64,000 nt of DNA from Blepharisma stoltei (GCA_914767885.1 CAJZBQ010000011.1:1302001-1366000), one strand, 5' to 3'; positions 23,701-36,226 are shown, counted from the first letter of the stretch. The notes: a model not told the origin generated them from the sequence alone. Numbers and translations are program-made.

Positions 23701-24679
23701 CTTGTGGCTAAAGTAATAGTCGACGATTTCAATTTTGGCAGAGTTCGTTGTAAATTTGCGCTTCAGCTCCATCAAAACTTTTATTAAAAATGGCTTTTTT
23801 GACATTTAAGCAATTTTTCAAACATTTTAAACTATGTGGGGGTGAGCTTGCGATTTTTGTATTCAAGTTCTAAAAAAGCGTTAAAAAAACCATCTTGCAC
23901 TATTTTTTCTAACCCTTACACCCTCTCAACCATACAGAAGAATATGATAAATTTTTTTTTTTTTAAAAAAATTTTTCTTAACCCCCCTCGAAGTTCGACC
24001 AAAAAAATCTTGGTCGAACTTCGAGGGGGGAGTTAAAGGAAAAAAATTTGATTTCCGAGCTTATATGTTCATTGCTAGTCTAGACCCTTTGATTATTCTT
24101 TATCATGACGGGTTTTTACGTATTTCTCCTGTAAGATACGACGCTGACACTACAGACCCAGAAGCCTATTTAACAAATACCCACATTTCAGAGGACTTTT
24201 TAAAGTCAAAAAACATCACCCGTGATGAATACCAATCAATGATGGAAGACCAAGGGTGGAGCTATCAAAGATTTGAGGAATTTATGATATCGGAAGGATA
24301 TGTGCAGCCTGGCTGGATGGACTCCTATGTGAGGACTCATATTAAAAAAGTTATGTTTCATGTGGTAAGGATGAACTTGCATAAATTTGTAAGGCATCCT
24401 CATGCTTGGGAAGTGTGTGGGCTTGATTTTCTGCTAGATGAGGATATGAAATTGTGGTATTTGGAGCTGAATTTGTCGCCTTCAATTGCTGATACGAGCG
24501 ATGATAAAGAGAAGGTGAATTTGAAATTTTTAGTGGATCAGGTGGATTTGTCGTATGCTTTGATGTATAGAGGAAAATTTGATGAAATTTTGGAAAAAAC
24601 GAATTTCCAGTGGATTTTTGATGGTAGAAAACAGGGGCTAGAAAGATATCATGACGTAATAGCGGAAGAATGCGTTTAG
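20733..24679 (+). CDS. Tubulin-tyrosine-ligase-like protein with N-terminal membrane anchor, interrupted by a SINE and a pogo transposon
   Basis: Starts at ATG 20733 (MFINHAYTSSW, TGA=Trp); residues ~20-40 (ALIAVISVSAIFIFLVYSY) form a transmembrane anchor. A Pro-rich stem is followed by a TTL domain: WIHKKS...HNGKGLTVID, YLAQKYIKNPFLL, KFDFRAYMFI, then CGLDFLLDEDMKLWYLELNLSPS (metal-binding end of the ATP-grasp site). TTLL enzymes ligate Tyr, Glu or Gly to tubulin or other proteins; a membrane-anchored, lumen-facing form would suggest secretory-pathway substrates. Inserts: R element 21168-21586 (18-bp TSD, join SSYCKSVEEFR) and the pogo element 22251-24035 (join NPFLLKGKKFDFRAY). Confidence 0.8.
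21168..21586 (-). mobile_element. SINE-like R element in TTLL gene
   Basis: 419 bp. Flanked by an exact 18-bp duplication TCAAGCTACTGCAAATCA (21150-21167, 21587-21604) that contains a TA in AGCTACTGC. On the minus strand it begins AATTAAAATATGGCGTCG. Deleting one TSD copy restores the reading frame. Confidence 0.85.
22251..24035 (-). mobile_element. Pogo-family DNA transposon, apparently complete
   Basis: 1785 bp, TA 22249-50 to TA 24034-35. Ends CTCCCCCCTCGAAGTTCGAC and its complement. Each end is doubled: CCCCCTCAAAGTTCGACCAA repeats inside the left end at ~22310 and CCCCCCTCGAAGTTCGACC inside the right end at ~23983, the latter forming a palindrome with the terminus. It encodes one intact transposase. 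The doubled-end layout is the same as in the M1 MITEs. Insertion splits the TTLL domain. Confidence 0.9.
22549..23772 (-). CDS. Pogo/Tigger-type transposase (DDE superfamily)
   Basis: 407 residues from ATG at 23772. The N-terminal helix-turn-helix (KIEIVDYYFSHKDQGVTMRE) contains one TGA read as Trp (VD-W-IKN). A second CENP-B-like HTH includes WLIAVRQQG and FKTRNNLAYRKV. Catalytic triad: FDET (D1), IIMDQATSHKT (D2), VQPLDAIAIANFK (D3). The spacing and QPLD motif are pogo-like. No frameshift or premature TAA/TAG is present, so it may be active in the germline. A TGA in the frame means it is translated with this organism's own code. Confidence 0.9.
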
Positions 24680-25337
24680 GATTTAAATTAGGAAATTAGA
24701 ATATTTATTTAACTAAGATTGGCAATAAGTTAATTAGCTCCATTTAACTATAGTTCTCTCATATAGAGCTTATGCTATTAATTGTTTTTTATTTTTTATA
24801 TATTAGTTGAATTATTTCACATAAGAAATACTTGTTTATCTTAAAGCAAATACCTTGAAAGCATCTATTTTTTTAATTCATTAATGGCTTATTACCCCCA
24901 TCCTTGATCGAGCAACCCACCCTTATTCGATCAAGGGTGAAGACTAAAAATTTTGGAAAAACATTTTATCATTGCTTTTAATGATACTTGCAATTAATGT
25001 AAAAACTTTCCCATATAATAAATTTTATGCGCTAGATATAAGAGATAATATAATTAATATATTATAAATAAGGTAAAATCGCATTGAAATTGTTTAAAAG
25101 TGCTTATACTGTAATATCTCTAATTTTCATTATTATCAAATATAGATAGTTAGAATTGCTTTAATAGAATCGCTCAATCAAGGATGAAGAAAATTAGTAA
25201 AATAATATTGAGAATGTTTTCAGCAATAGCCTTTTAATAGAAACATTCTTATTTAAATTCTCTTAATTAAAATAAGCTAAACTGCTTTGATTTGAGTGCA
25301 AACTGTTTGTAATTTTAAATGAATTTTGGTGCAAAAT
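24680..25337. mobile_element. Intergenic region with M4 MITE (24893-25196)
   Basis: TA-flanked element with ends CCCCCATCCTTGATCGAGCA and TCGCTCAATCAAGGATGAAG; an inner ATTCGATCAAGGGTG makes the left end palindromic, as in M1 and pogo. Decayed. The remaining spacer is AT-rich. Confidence 0.6.
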
Positions 25338-26096
25338 ATGGAAATTAGACAAAGAAGTTTAGTTCAGAGACTTGACCTCTATTTTTGGCCTTACACTGCA
25401 AATAATTATATAAAATATACGATATACTTCACTCCCAAATGCTGACTCTTCTTCAGGTTTCTTGGAGCAGCTTTTTGCATTATGACTTTTGCATTGTCAA
25501 TTGTAGAGACACCTACTTTTGATTTTCTTGTAATTTTAGCTGACTGAGGCTGTGTTATAACCTCACTATACTTTTCCATGACTTTATATAACTACAAATA
25601 CTCTAATTGCTGAAAAATCACACACTTTTTATATGAACTGAGCTGATGCATTGATTGGACGGTTGTTCTTTTATTTTGGGGAATTATCTATCCTACCCAA
25701 ACCTGGGGGCAAAGCATTCAAGTTACTGTTTTAGCAAATGGAGGGGTGTTTATATTTATCCTAATTGATTCGATTAATAACCAAATTTGGTTTTTCCGAA
25801 AGCATGTTTATCTGATAGTAATTATTGGCTTTTTATATACACTACTGCATTTGATTTATACTTTAGCTGTTAGGAAAGTATATGATATAGTAAATTATAA
25901 GAATGCTTATACTTATCTCATAATTTTAGGAACTTATCTGATGCTAATCATCATCTTTATTCTAGGAGCGTTTTTAGACAAGTTTAAATCAAAATTCGGA
26001 TCCTCAGATCTTATTCCTGCCACATCCAGCTTTGCAAGCTCAATTGCTGACGACCGCAGAGAAATTTCTTTAATGAATCAAAAAAATAAGCGGTAA
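25338..26096 (+). CDS. Polytopic membrane protein, rolling-stone/AIG1-like
   Basis: 252 residues with six or seven hydrophobic helices, opened by reading about seven TGA codons as Trp (PKC-W-LFF, LAD-W-GCV, NC-W-KI, LS-W-CID-W-TVVLLF-W-GIIYPTQT-W-G). The WTVVLLFWGIIYP segment and later IDSINNQIWFFRKHV resemble rolling-stone/FAR-17a families. Short cytosolic C-terminus. It converges on the next gene with 2 bp between stops. No insert or intron is needed. Confidence 0.55.
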
Positions 26097-26098
26097 AA

Positions 26099-27048
26099 TT
26101 AATTATTATGATAATAATGCTGCCACCGTTGTTCTTCAATAGAAAACCCAGTCTCAGAAACCTCCTCTTCTTCTTTTACATTGATATTTATTTTGGTTTG
26201 AATTCTATTTCACTCGAAGTTCAGCTCCTTAAGTGGGCTAGCTTTTCTATCAAATTTATCTGAATGGTAAAGGACTGCTAGGTTACTGTTATGTCTTGAA
26301 ATTTCACTTTTGGTTTTTATCGCGTTTTCCTTTTCTTGCTCATGTGCTTGTAGCAATTCTTTTAATTTTATTTTGTGCTCTTCTACATCCTGCATATTTA
26401 AATAATCTTATCAGACAATATTTATCTAAAAATTTAACTATTCTTATGAATAAGTATATATCTGATTGATGGCCGCATTTTATATTCCAGTTCTTGCTCC
26501 TCTATTTTCCTTTTCTTTTCCAGCTCTTCCTTTTTACAATTATATTTTTCTTTTAATTCCTTTTGTGCTGCTTTTAAAGATTGTGCTATTAATTCTTGAG
26601 CTCTTTTGACGTCTTCTATTTCTCTTGTTAATTTAGAATAATTATCCAGGGTTGTAGAATAGTAGCAATCGAAATTATTTTTTAAATCTTTGACTATCGT
26701 ATCAGCTTGGTCAATGTCCATATATTCATGTAAACTGTGCTGCATAATGCATTTAGGACAAAGAAGTTTGCGACAGGGAACACAATAAAACTCAAGAGGA
26801 CGGCTGTGAGTAAAACAAGTATAATTTGGCTTTGCATTTTGAAGAAACTGCAAGACTAGAGCTGATGCTGGGATTTGACTGATTTCGCGTGTTTCTGTAA
26901 TTGAGTCAGATGGGCATGTAAAGTGCCCAGAAGAAGACAAGCATGCTTTGCAGCATGTATGCCCACAGATTAGTGATAAAGGGACCATTGTGTCTGTATT
27001 AAACCGCCCTCCACAGTTTTGGCAGCATAAAAGGGAAATCAAATCCAT
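26099..27048 (-). CDS. RING-finger/B-box protein (TRIM-like), split by a 62-bp IES
   Basis: RING: CCQNCGGRF..., CGHTCCKAC, CPSD. B-box: CFTHSRPLEFYCVPCRKLLC...H..H. Then coiled coil (KAAQKELKEKYNCKKEELEKK). TA join 26457-58/26395-96 gives PSIRYMQDVEEHKIKLKELL. One TGA is Trp near the C-terminus (LNFE-W-NRI). Probably an E3 ubiquitin ligase; the RING is compact with one loop shortened, so activity is not assured. About 295 residues without PRY-SPRY or kelch domain. Confidence 0.7.
26397..26458. other. Short IES (62 bp) in RING/B-box gene
   Basis: TA-bounded AT-rich insert with stops in frame, no GT..AG ends; excision continues the coiled coil. Confidence 0.75.
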
Positions 27049-27117
27049 ATTTATAGCTTAGCTTTTAATGTCACTTATTTCAAAATTAAAGAATTTAATT
27101 AAGCTGTGGTTCCTAAA

Positions 27118-28713
<1,596 letters not shown>

Positions 28714-29271
28714 TTTATGGATAGCTTTATTAGCTTCTGCAAGATTAATAAGGAAAAGGTTATGCTGGACATAAGTGGATAAACCTACTAGCCGTCTCCC
28801 ATTATGGCTCTAAAAAGGTGCACCTTTGATTTTCGAACTGTCAAGGTATCAGCTTAGAGCAGTGCCACCTTTGTGAGGTGCCTAAAATACCTCCGATGAG
28901 AAGAGAAAGTGTGCTAGACAAACATTGTATAGCCCATCTGGCAGGGAGAAAGCTTCCTTTTGAGAATGCATCCTCAAGCCTGATGGCCTACTAGAAGAGT
29001 GACATAGATACTGTTTTACGCTTTATCAGGATGAAACCTACTTGTTCCATAAGAGTGTGCCTCTGATCCAGCTTCTGACAACGTCGATATTTTATTTATT
29101 TTCAGGATTAATAAGGAATTTGAATTATAGCGAAAAATCCATAGAGAAAATAGTGGAGTAAAGCTCAACAGTAGATGGATTTGACATAAAAACACTCTGA
29201 ATAAGCTTGAAAATTCTAAAAATAATTAAATTGTAAACTAATAAAAAAGATATGAATATTTAAATAGAATA
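28714..29271. repeat. Intergenic SINE-like insert (28756-29105)
   Basis: 350-bp GC-richer block flanked by an exact 13-bp duplication GATTAATAAGGAA (28743-28755, 29106-29118), immediately upstream of the helicase start. On the minus strand it begins ATAAAATATCGACG, reminiscent of the R head. No coding content. Confidence 0.55.
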
Positions 29272-29358
29272 TGAACTATGGCGGTAGAACATACAAAAAT
29301 CAGGAAACATTTTTCCACAGTATTGATAAATTTATATTTGAGTAAAAATATTATTATA

Positions 29359-30119
29359 ATGTCAGACAATAAGAGCGATATTCCAATTGTCAAATCATTG
29401 ATTTTACCCCAATGCAGACATATGATTTGTGGAGGCTTTCCTTTTGCTATGCTTTTCTCAATGCCTTTTATTCTTATTTTTTCATACTACAACACACAAA
29501 ATCAGAAACCTTTCATGAAGTGAAATGCGAAATCTTTTGGCAAAGATATTTTATTAGGCTGGACAATAGCAATTTCATATGTCTCCCTAATCCCCTTTCT
29601 GTAAAAAAAAAACAGTATTATTAATTATTTTTACTGTAAGCGAATTTTTGTTCAATGAATTATTAGTTTATAATGATTTTTCGTTGAATTAGTAAATTTA
29701 TATTCTATATAAAGTATTGCAATTTCCCGTGATGGAGCTGTTTTCGCCTTGGTTTTCCCACTGAAAAATTTTTTGGTTCGACCAGTACCATATGGTTTGG
29801 TAGTGTGAAAATCAAGGCCAAAATAGCGCCATCCATGGGAAAATACCATATCTAGAATCAGCAAGTTTTAATTAAAACTAGTGATTAAATATATGTCGAA
29901 ATATTATATACAAGAAATTTGTTCCTATACCAATGATTTTTAGGATTTTCCCTATATATTTTGTTAATTCTATTAAAAGGGCTAAGAACCTTATTTTTCG
30001 ACCCATATTGTGATCCAAAATCAATTCATTATGATAAGAATCTCAATGCTTTTGAAAGAAAGAAAAAGGCATTTGATGAGGTACAAAATATTTTGAGAAG
30101 TGAAGGGAAAAGAGAGTAA
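29359..30119 (+). CDS. Small membrane protein, broken by a repeat insert; unknown
   Basis: Start chosen at ATG 29359 (MSDNKSDIPIVKSL); an upstream open stretch from 29272 (MNYGGRTYKNQETFF) may be an extra 5' exon. Hydrophobic segments FPFAMLFSMPFILIFSY and LLGWTIAISYVSLIPFL, a TGA Trp (FMK-W-NAK) and a 15-nt intron (29601-29615). A coding stretch resumes at ~29933 (WFLGFSLYILLILLKGLRTL) and ends CDPKSIHYDKNLNAFERKK...KRE. The joins in 29620-29935 are unresolved. No family recognised. Confidence 0.4.
29682..29931. repeat. Probable SINE-like insert in membrane-protein gene
   Basis: ~250 bp between two copies of AATGATTTTT (29672-29681, 29932-29941). It includes a partial palindrome (GTTTTCGCCTTGGTTTTCCC near 29745 against its inverted counterpart near 29815). 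Confidence 0.4.
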
Positions 30120-30294
30120 ATAAGCTTTATTCAAATAAACTGGTTAGATTTATATACTTTTCTAATATCTTCTTCTATAATTATTTTGAATAAATATACT
30201 TAAGCAAAAAATATTTTCTTATCAAGTGAGTGACTTATTTTTATAAAATAAACCATTTATTTTGAAATTTTTATACAAAATTTAATCTAAAGTA

Positions 30295-30927
30295 CTATAT
30301 ACCTGGCATTATAGTATTAAGCAGCCCAAATCCATATCCCATATATAAGCTTCCAAGTCCTGTGACTCCTTCAAAATTCGTCGAATACAGTTGTGACTGC
30401 AAGAACTCCCAAGTCTGTTCAAACTCCTTGCTCGAATCATAAACCATGCATAGTTCAGTAGCTGTAAATACTTGTCCGAGCCCAACTCTTTTTGCATACC
30501 AATCAATCCCAGTTGAGTGGTCTCCCACAATATCGCACATAAGGTTCATTGTTGAGTACAGCCTATCACTAATGCTCGTCACATTTCTTGGGTATATCCC
30601 TAGTTTCATAGCAGATCCCCAATGTGGCATATATGAGATTTCATATGAAAGCCTTGCTTTTAGCATAACAAAATATTGGTCGGATAGCTCTTTTCCTTCA
30701 AGCTGTTGTAAAGTAACGTCAGTCGATAGCTTGTCTTCCCATTCTTTCATTAAAATCTCAGCGATTTCGATCGGACCATTAGGAAAAAGAGCTCTTGAAG
30801 TTGCCTATATAAAAATTACTGGTGACAGACCATTGTCCTTGGCAGCTTGAACAAGCATAGCATCGGTTCATCCCAAAGTCTTTGCTAAATTTTTAGCAGA
30901 GTTAATGAGTAATTCACGTGCTTGCAT
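30295..30927 (-). CDS. COQ9: COQ9, ubiquinone-biosynthesis lipid-binding protein
   Basis: Matches the COQ9 fold: MLKARLSYEISYMPHWGSAM, then STGIDWYAKRVGLGQVFTATELC and the signature SSKEFEQTWEFLQSQL. COQ9 presents lipid intermediates to COQ7 on the mitochondrial inner membrane. One 15-nt intron (30805-30819) and one TGA Trp (KTLG-W-TDAM). The reading begins MQARELLINSAKNLAKTLG, so an obvious presequence is missing or very short. Start codon is only 13 bp from the divergent Nab2-like start. Confidence 0.85.
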
Positions 30928-30940
30928 TGTGTTTATAAAA
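30928..30940. promoter_or_regulatory. 13-bp divergent intergenic space
   Basis: The start codons of COQ9 (minus) and the Nab2-like gene (plus) are separated by only 13 bp, so both promoters and 5' leaders must share this gap or overlap the opposite coding sequences. Confidence 0.5.
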
Positions 30941-31594
30941 ATGGAATCAAGACCATCAGGGAATTCGAAGAAACTGAGAGATAAAATTAGTGAAAAGCTA
31001 GAAGAGTATGGAGAAGCTATAGCAAATGAAGATTTGCTTGACTATATTATGCTGATCTCTACAAAATGTAGGAAGACCAAAGAGCAGCTCTTGGTAATAT
31101 TGAGGGAATTTTTTGAAGATCAAACTGAAGAGTTCGTTGACTGGCTGAGAAATATGGCTGCATGCATTTTTCTGAAATTTTTTTACAGATTATATATGCA
31201 GAATGGCAATTTTTCCAATTTTCAATAGTCAAAATTTGCTTGACAAAAAAATGTAATTTTTCTGGGAAAAAAATTCTACAGAAATTATTATTACAGAGCA
31301 AAAACTACCTATTAAAGAAATATTAGTTTTTCTACTGAAAAGAAGAAAAAATGCAAATTCTGGCCTAACTGCCCAGACGAAGAAGAATGCTCATACTTTC
31401 ATCCCCACGAACAAGTAGCCTCTACATAGTGTCCAAGATGGCCAAAGTGCAAATTCGGAGCTCAGTGTTTATTCATCCACCCAACAGTATTCCTTATATT
31501 CTAGATTGCATGTAAATTCGGCGAAAACTGCTCAAGACCTAACTGTGCATATGACCATCCTCATAAAAAGCAGAAACATAATGATAATAACTAA
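30941..31594 (+). CDS. Nab2/ZC3H14-type CCCH zinc-finger poly(A)-binding protein
   Basis: N-terminal helical domain (SKKLRDKISEKLEEYGEAI...EEFVDWLRN, PWI-like as in Nab2) then tandem CCCH fingers: CKFWPNCPDEEECSYFH, CPRWPKCKFGAQCLFIH, CKFGENCSRPNCAYDH. Binds poly(A) and controls mRNA export/tail length. A 180-bp IES (31155-31334) joins WLRNTEKKKKCKFW; introns of 15 nt (after HEQ) and 18 nt (after IHPT). Small (~155 residues) with three fingers versus five to seven in animals and yeast. Confidence 0.8.
31155..31334. other. IES (180 bp) in Nab2-like gene
   Basis: TA 31153-54 to TA 31333-34; AT-rich with stops. Excision gives LRNTEKKKKCKFWPNC in frame. Confidence 0.75.
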
Positions 31595-31633
31595 TAATAT
31601 TTATAATTAGGGTAAAATAAGGTCTTTCTGGCC

Positions 31634-34057
31634 TTAATTTATAGACACTCTTGACGTAAAAGACTCAATTGAGGATCCTCTATGGCTTAGCCTTCTTACA
31701 GGAGTTCCATCCTCTGCTCTTGGGGCTAAATTGTCTTCTTCAAAATCTACATAAAATTTACTCTGCATTATCATTTTGAAATCCTCAAAAGTAAATCCCT
31801 TGGCAGGGTCAAATCTGATTTCTGCTAGCAAAGCTGAAAATTCTTGCTCTGAAAATTCGCAGCCAAATTTTGTTAAAGCTTGCTTAAGGGCGTCTAAATT
31901 GAGAATTCCTTTATTTTCTGGGTCAAAATCTCGGTATGCGTCCCACATAAGCTCTTCATTCAGCAAATATTTTCTGTCAAGCGTGGCGATTAAGAAGCTT
32001 GTATAGTTAATTTTCCCTGGCTCTGTGCCATATTTTTGGAAAATTTTAGCGATTTCTTCGTTTCCCATCTCCATTCCGCACTTATTCATAACCTCACTTA
32101 GCTTGGAATAGGTGATATATCCTGTTCCAGCTGTATCTAATGTCACAAAAGTAGTTTTTAGCTCCCTTATTTTGTCGGCTGACAGATATCTGAGGATCGA
32201 TTTCATACCTTCGACCCAGAGCTTGCTTTCTTTTTGTTGTTTTTTGATTCTTAATAGAACATCTCTAGAGACGATATTGCTTTGGGTTGAGTCACATTCC
32301 ATATGAAACCATTCATGCTGCAAGGCTGTGGAAGCGTCAATTCTCAGTATTGGGTTTTTTTGAAGCATCCCTGAAACTAAATGCTTGGATTGAGGGGAAA
32401 CGTAAAGCCATTCTTCGTTATTCAAATTAACCTCACCTTTCATGACCTTTTTCAAAGTAAAATCTCTCGACTCACTTGCAAAAGGGTTTCGGCCTGTTAA
32501 AAGCTGATACATAATGACGCCGAGGGACCAAATGTCGCATTCTCTGCCATAGGTTCCTGATAGCACTTCTGGAGCCAAATAGCTGAGAGTGCCTACAACA
32601 GTTTTCATCTGGTCTCCTGGCTGCACGTACAGGCTGACGCCAAAATCCAAAATTTTGAGTTCACTCCCCCTTCTTAAAATAGAACAAAACATTGAATTTT
32701 TTTTTAAATAGGAAAATTTTATCGATGAAAGTACTAATTTTTTATAAAAATTATTTTTGACTAATTTAATAGACAAATGAAACTAGAATAATATTTAAAC
32801 AGTTCTCAAACTAAATCGAGTAATTTATTTTATTTAATCCTTCATAAAAATAAATTATATTCAAATATGTGGTCAATTTTATTTTTTTTAAAAAAAAACT
32901 AAAAGTTGAAAATACAAAGTTTGATGGATCTAATTTAATAGAGACAAAAGGTAAGTAGAATGCTATTTAAACGTTTTTTACACTGAATTGATTAATTTTT
33001 ATTTAATTCTTTCTAAAATTAAATTAAATTTCAAAGTATTGTTCTTTATTATTTTTTAAAATTTTATGGAAATAAAAAAATTAATAATGAAAAATTAATT
33101 TTATAAAATTAGTTTTAACATAATATAATAAATAAAAGGCAAGTAGAATGCTATTTTTAAACATTTTTTATAGTAATTCGATAAATATTTTTAACTATTT
33201 CTTTATAAAAATAAATTAAATTAAAATTATTTTAGTCAATTGATATTTTTTTAAACATTGAATAAAATTTTTTATAGGGAAAATATTAAATATACATTTT
33301 TTTAACCCCCCTTTAAATTGGAATAGAATTTTTTTGTTCCAAGTAAAAAGGTGAGAGTCAGCGTCTTCATCTTGTGAAGAAAACAAAAAGTTTTCTGGTT
33401 TTAAATCCCGATGGCAAATATTCAAACTATGCAAATAATTTACTGCAGAAAGTAACTTCCTCATAATAACCCTCGCTTCTTCTTCACTAATATAATCTTG
33501 CTTTATAATGTACTCGAATAAATCACCGCCTGTGCATAATTCCATCACAATATGTAGGTACATTTGGTCTTCATAAATTTCATGGACTTGTATTATATTC
33601 GGATGATCGACTTGTCTAGCTCCCTCAAGAAAGAATTATGAAAATACTTCTATTTAGGAAAATTAACCTCATTTTTAGAAAATCAATAAATTTTGCTCAC
33701 TCACAGAGGGGTAAGAATTTCTAATTCTCTCTTTAGCATTGAAATTTCCTTGCCCAGCTTTTTTTTTGTGATTGATTTTACAGCAAATTTCTTTCCGTCA
33801 GGAATTTGCCTTGACGATAGCAGTGAACTTACGTGGGTCAAAGAATTTTGCTTAACTGTATTTAGCTTGACTGCTTCTCTTACAGTTCCGAATTTTCCAT
33901 GCCCAATAACTTTGACAAAAGCATAGTGGCTTCTTATGTCTGATTAAGGGTTACTTTCAAATATGATGAAATCTCCTTCCATAACTTCAGATTTGACGAT
34001 CTTGGGGGCATTAATAGGTAATCGAAATTGATGCTCACTTGGACAGCAAACTCCCAT
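31634..34057 (-). CDS. Calcium-dependent protein kinase (CDPK)
   Basis: N-terminus MGVCCPSEH (myristoyl/palmitoyl signal), G-loop IGHGKFGTV, HRDLKPEN, DFG, YLAPEVL, then junction helix and EF-hand region (LDTAGTGYITYSKL, FDPENKGILNLDAL, DPAKGFTFEDF; two hands look degenerate). CDPKs transduce Ca2+ signals in ciliates, plants and apicomplexans. One 15-nt intron removes an in-frame TAA (FIIFE|NIRSHYAF). A large M2 MITE (32664-33360) splits the catalytic loop region (join QDEDAELKILDFGVS), and a 71-bp remnant (33653-33723) lies near ARQVDHPNII, where a ~24-nt intron may also occur. Confidence 0.85.
32664..33360. mobile_element. M2 MITE with tandem core, TCA-flanked, in CDPK gene
   Basis: 697 bp. 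Ends CTCCCCCTTCTTAAAATAG and CCCCCCTTTAAATTGGAAT..GGTGAGAG; flanks are TCA (32661-63) and TCA (33358-60), not TA. Joining through TCA gives DEDAELKILDFG exactly. The core is about three tandem ~160-bp repeats marked by GTAGAATGCTATTT. Confidence 0.8.
33653..33723. other. 71-bp IES with MITE remnant in CDPK gene
   Basis: Contains the M1-like end GCTCACTCACAGAGGGG; a TA pair (33651-52, 33722-23) links LKREL to the ARQVDHPNII exon if a short intron follows. Boundary less certain. Confidence 0.5.
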
Positions 34058-34086
34058 TTTTTTATAATTCAAATTATATATATGGA

Positions 34087-36226
34087 TTATCCCCAGGCTC
34101 CTGAAATGAAACCTCTTTCTTGTTTTATTTGTTTTCTCGCGTTGAATTCAGCTAATTTTCGCTTTTGTTCCAAAATTTTTTCCTTTTTTTTTTCTTCGTT
34201 TCTTTTATTGTTTTCTTCAATCTTCATTATAGCTTCTAGTCGTGCCATTTCTTCTCTTCTTCTTGCTTCTTCGAATTTTTTGATTTTCTGCATCTCCCTG
34301 ATCCTTTTTTCTCTTCTTATTTGTCTTCTTCTTTCTTTTTCTGCCAATTCTAGCCTAATTTTGTCTTTTTCTTTTCTCTTTTCATAAGTAATTCTTTCGA
34401 AATCCATTTTAAATTTCATTTTTCTTTCAGCCTCAAGCTCATCTAGTCTAGTCAGCCTATGATGGACTTTTCTGAGTTTTGCTTCAGCTAATTTTCGCTC
34501 TTTTTCTTCATCCACATATTTTTCTTCAATTAAATCATCTAATGATCGAAGATTTTTTGTAGATTTTGCAAGTGTGCCACGACCTGCCGGCGAATTGTCT
34601 ACATTTTTTACATAGAACTTTTCGTGCCTTATAGGTGAGCTTTCAGATGGAAATGTACCGATATACGTTGAAAAATTTTTGGTATGGGGAAATGGAGAGT
34701 CGGTTTCACGTTTGTTACAAAAATCTAAATCTTCAGAAAATACATATCGCTTGGTGTTTTTGCCAGTTTTAGCTGGCAAAAAGCTATAATTTTCATGATC
34801 TGAAGGCTCTGGAGAAATTTTTTGAGATTTTGACGAAAAATAGTCAGGCAGCTTGAGAAGATTTTTCCCTATGCTTGGAGATAAACCCAAGATATGATTT
34901 TCTTCTTCGCTATCTTCTGATACATCAGTATATTCAACCTCTTGATTTTCCGTAATTCTTCGCAAATATTCGTTCTCTTGTTCCAATTCTAAAACTTTTT
35001 TATTTAATTCTGACGCCCCATTTTCGACTCTAACGACACTTAAAAGACTTTTCAGTTTTTCAATTTCTTGCTGAAGATTTATAATAATTTCAGTCGAATT
35101 CATGGCTGCTGGCTCATTTCTCTTGACTCTTACCATTATTTCTTTCGCCCTATCTGCAAATATAAGTGTATTTATTGTTGTATCAACATGCTCTATTTGT
35201 GGAGAAATCGTGGCAATTAGTATTGTTTTTGTGTTGCCACCTAAAGAATCTTGTAGCAATCTAGTAAGCTTTGAGTCTCTATAAGGTATGTGCTCTTTAT
35301 TTCCGCTTGCCAAGGCATGAATTACCATTCCTAGAGTGCTTAAGCTTTTATTGATATTTTTCAACTCATTTATATGGCCATTATTCATCTCATATTCTTT
35401 ATCATATCTTTCGCATCCAGCCAAGTCACAAAAGCTGAGCTTGCTTCTTCTGAAACCTCCCTTTTTATTAATCACATACAACTGAAAAATTGAATGAGAT
35501 CGGCTACTCTGATTATTTAGCCTAGTCTGGCGGACTGCTCTGTTTTTAATACCTTCAGATAGTAGTAGCATGCATTCGTTAGCAGAACTAATTGATGTTT
35601 CTTCAAGTCCATCTATAAAGATCTCGCTTTTGTACTCTCGAATTCTTAAAGATTTAGCTCTGGCTGGGTCTGATAAGAGATCATATAAGTGTTCGTTGTA
35701 AATCTGCAAAAAATTTAAATTGAAAGATATTTAATATTTTTTGATTAAAAAAGACAGCCATTAAGTTGCTGCTAATAGTTATTGAATACTGAATAAATGC
35801 TTTTATTTAAAATAAACAGAATATATATTCGTTTTCAATGCTAAACAGCTTTGAAATTGCTCTTGGGATTATACCTTGATTTGAATTTTCTGTGAAAAGC
35901 TCATTATTTTCTCAACCAACACCAAAAATAGTGTGTGTTTTTCCTGATCCTGTTTGTCCGTATGCAAAAATTGTTGCATTGAACCCTTCTAAAGTTTGTA
36001 GGACTGAAGGGCAGACAAAGTCAAAAACATCTTTTTGACTTGAATTTTGGGAGAAAATTTTGTCGTAGTGGCTTGTTATAGTGTGCTCGCTATCGTCTAT
36101 ATGAATAGTTTTTTCCTATATTAAAGTCACATCGTCAATCCTTATGATTTGAGGATGATAATTGTTATAAGATAGAAATGGTCGCACTCTTATTGATACC
36201 TTTATATGTTCTTCTTGAGAATCCAT
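34087..36226 (-). CDS. Kinesin motor protein with coiled-coil tail
   Basis: Motor domain at the N-terminus: VSIRVRPF, GQTGSGKTHT (P-loop), QIYNEHLYDLL, NNQSSRSHSIF (switch I), DLAGCER (switch II), NKSLSTLGMVI. Neck linker is followed by acidic linkers and a C-terminal Arg/Glu/Lys-rich coiled coil (~residues 540-690). Microtubule plus-end transport is likely from N-terminal motor placement; subfamily not assigned. One 15-nt intron (36116-36130), one TGA Trp (GVG-W-ENN), and a 106-bp IES (35718-35823; join ENEYINFLQIYNEH). 30 bp upstream of the CDPK start on the same strand. Confidence 0.9.
35718..35823. other. IES (106 bp) in kinesin motor domain
   Basis: TA-bounded and AT-rich; excision restores the conserved FLQIYNEHLYDLL context. 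Confidence 0.75.
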
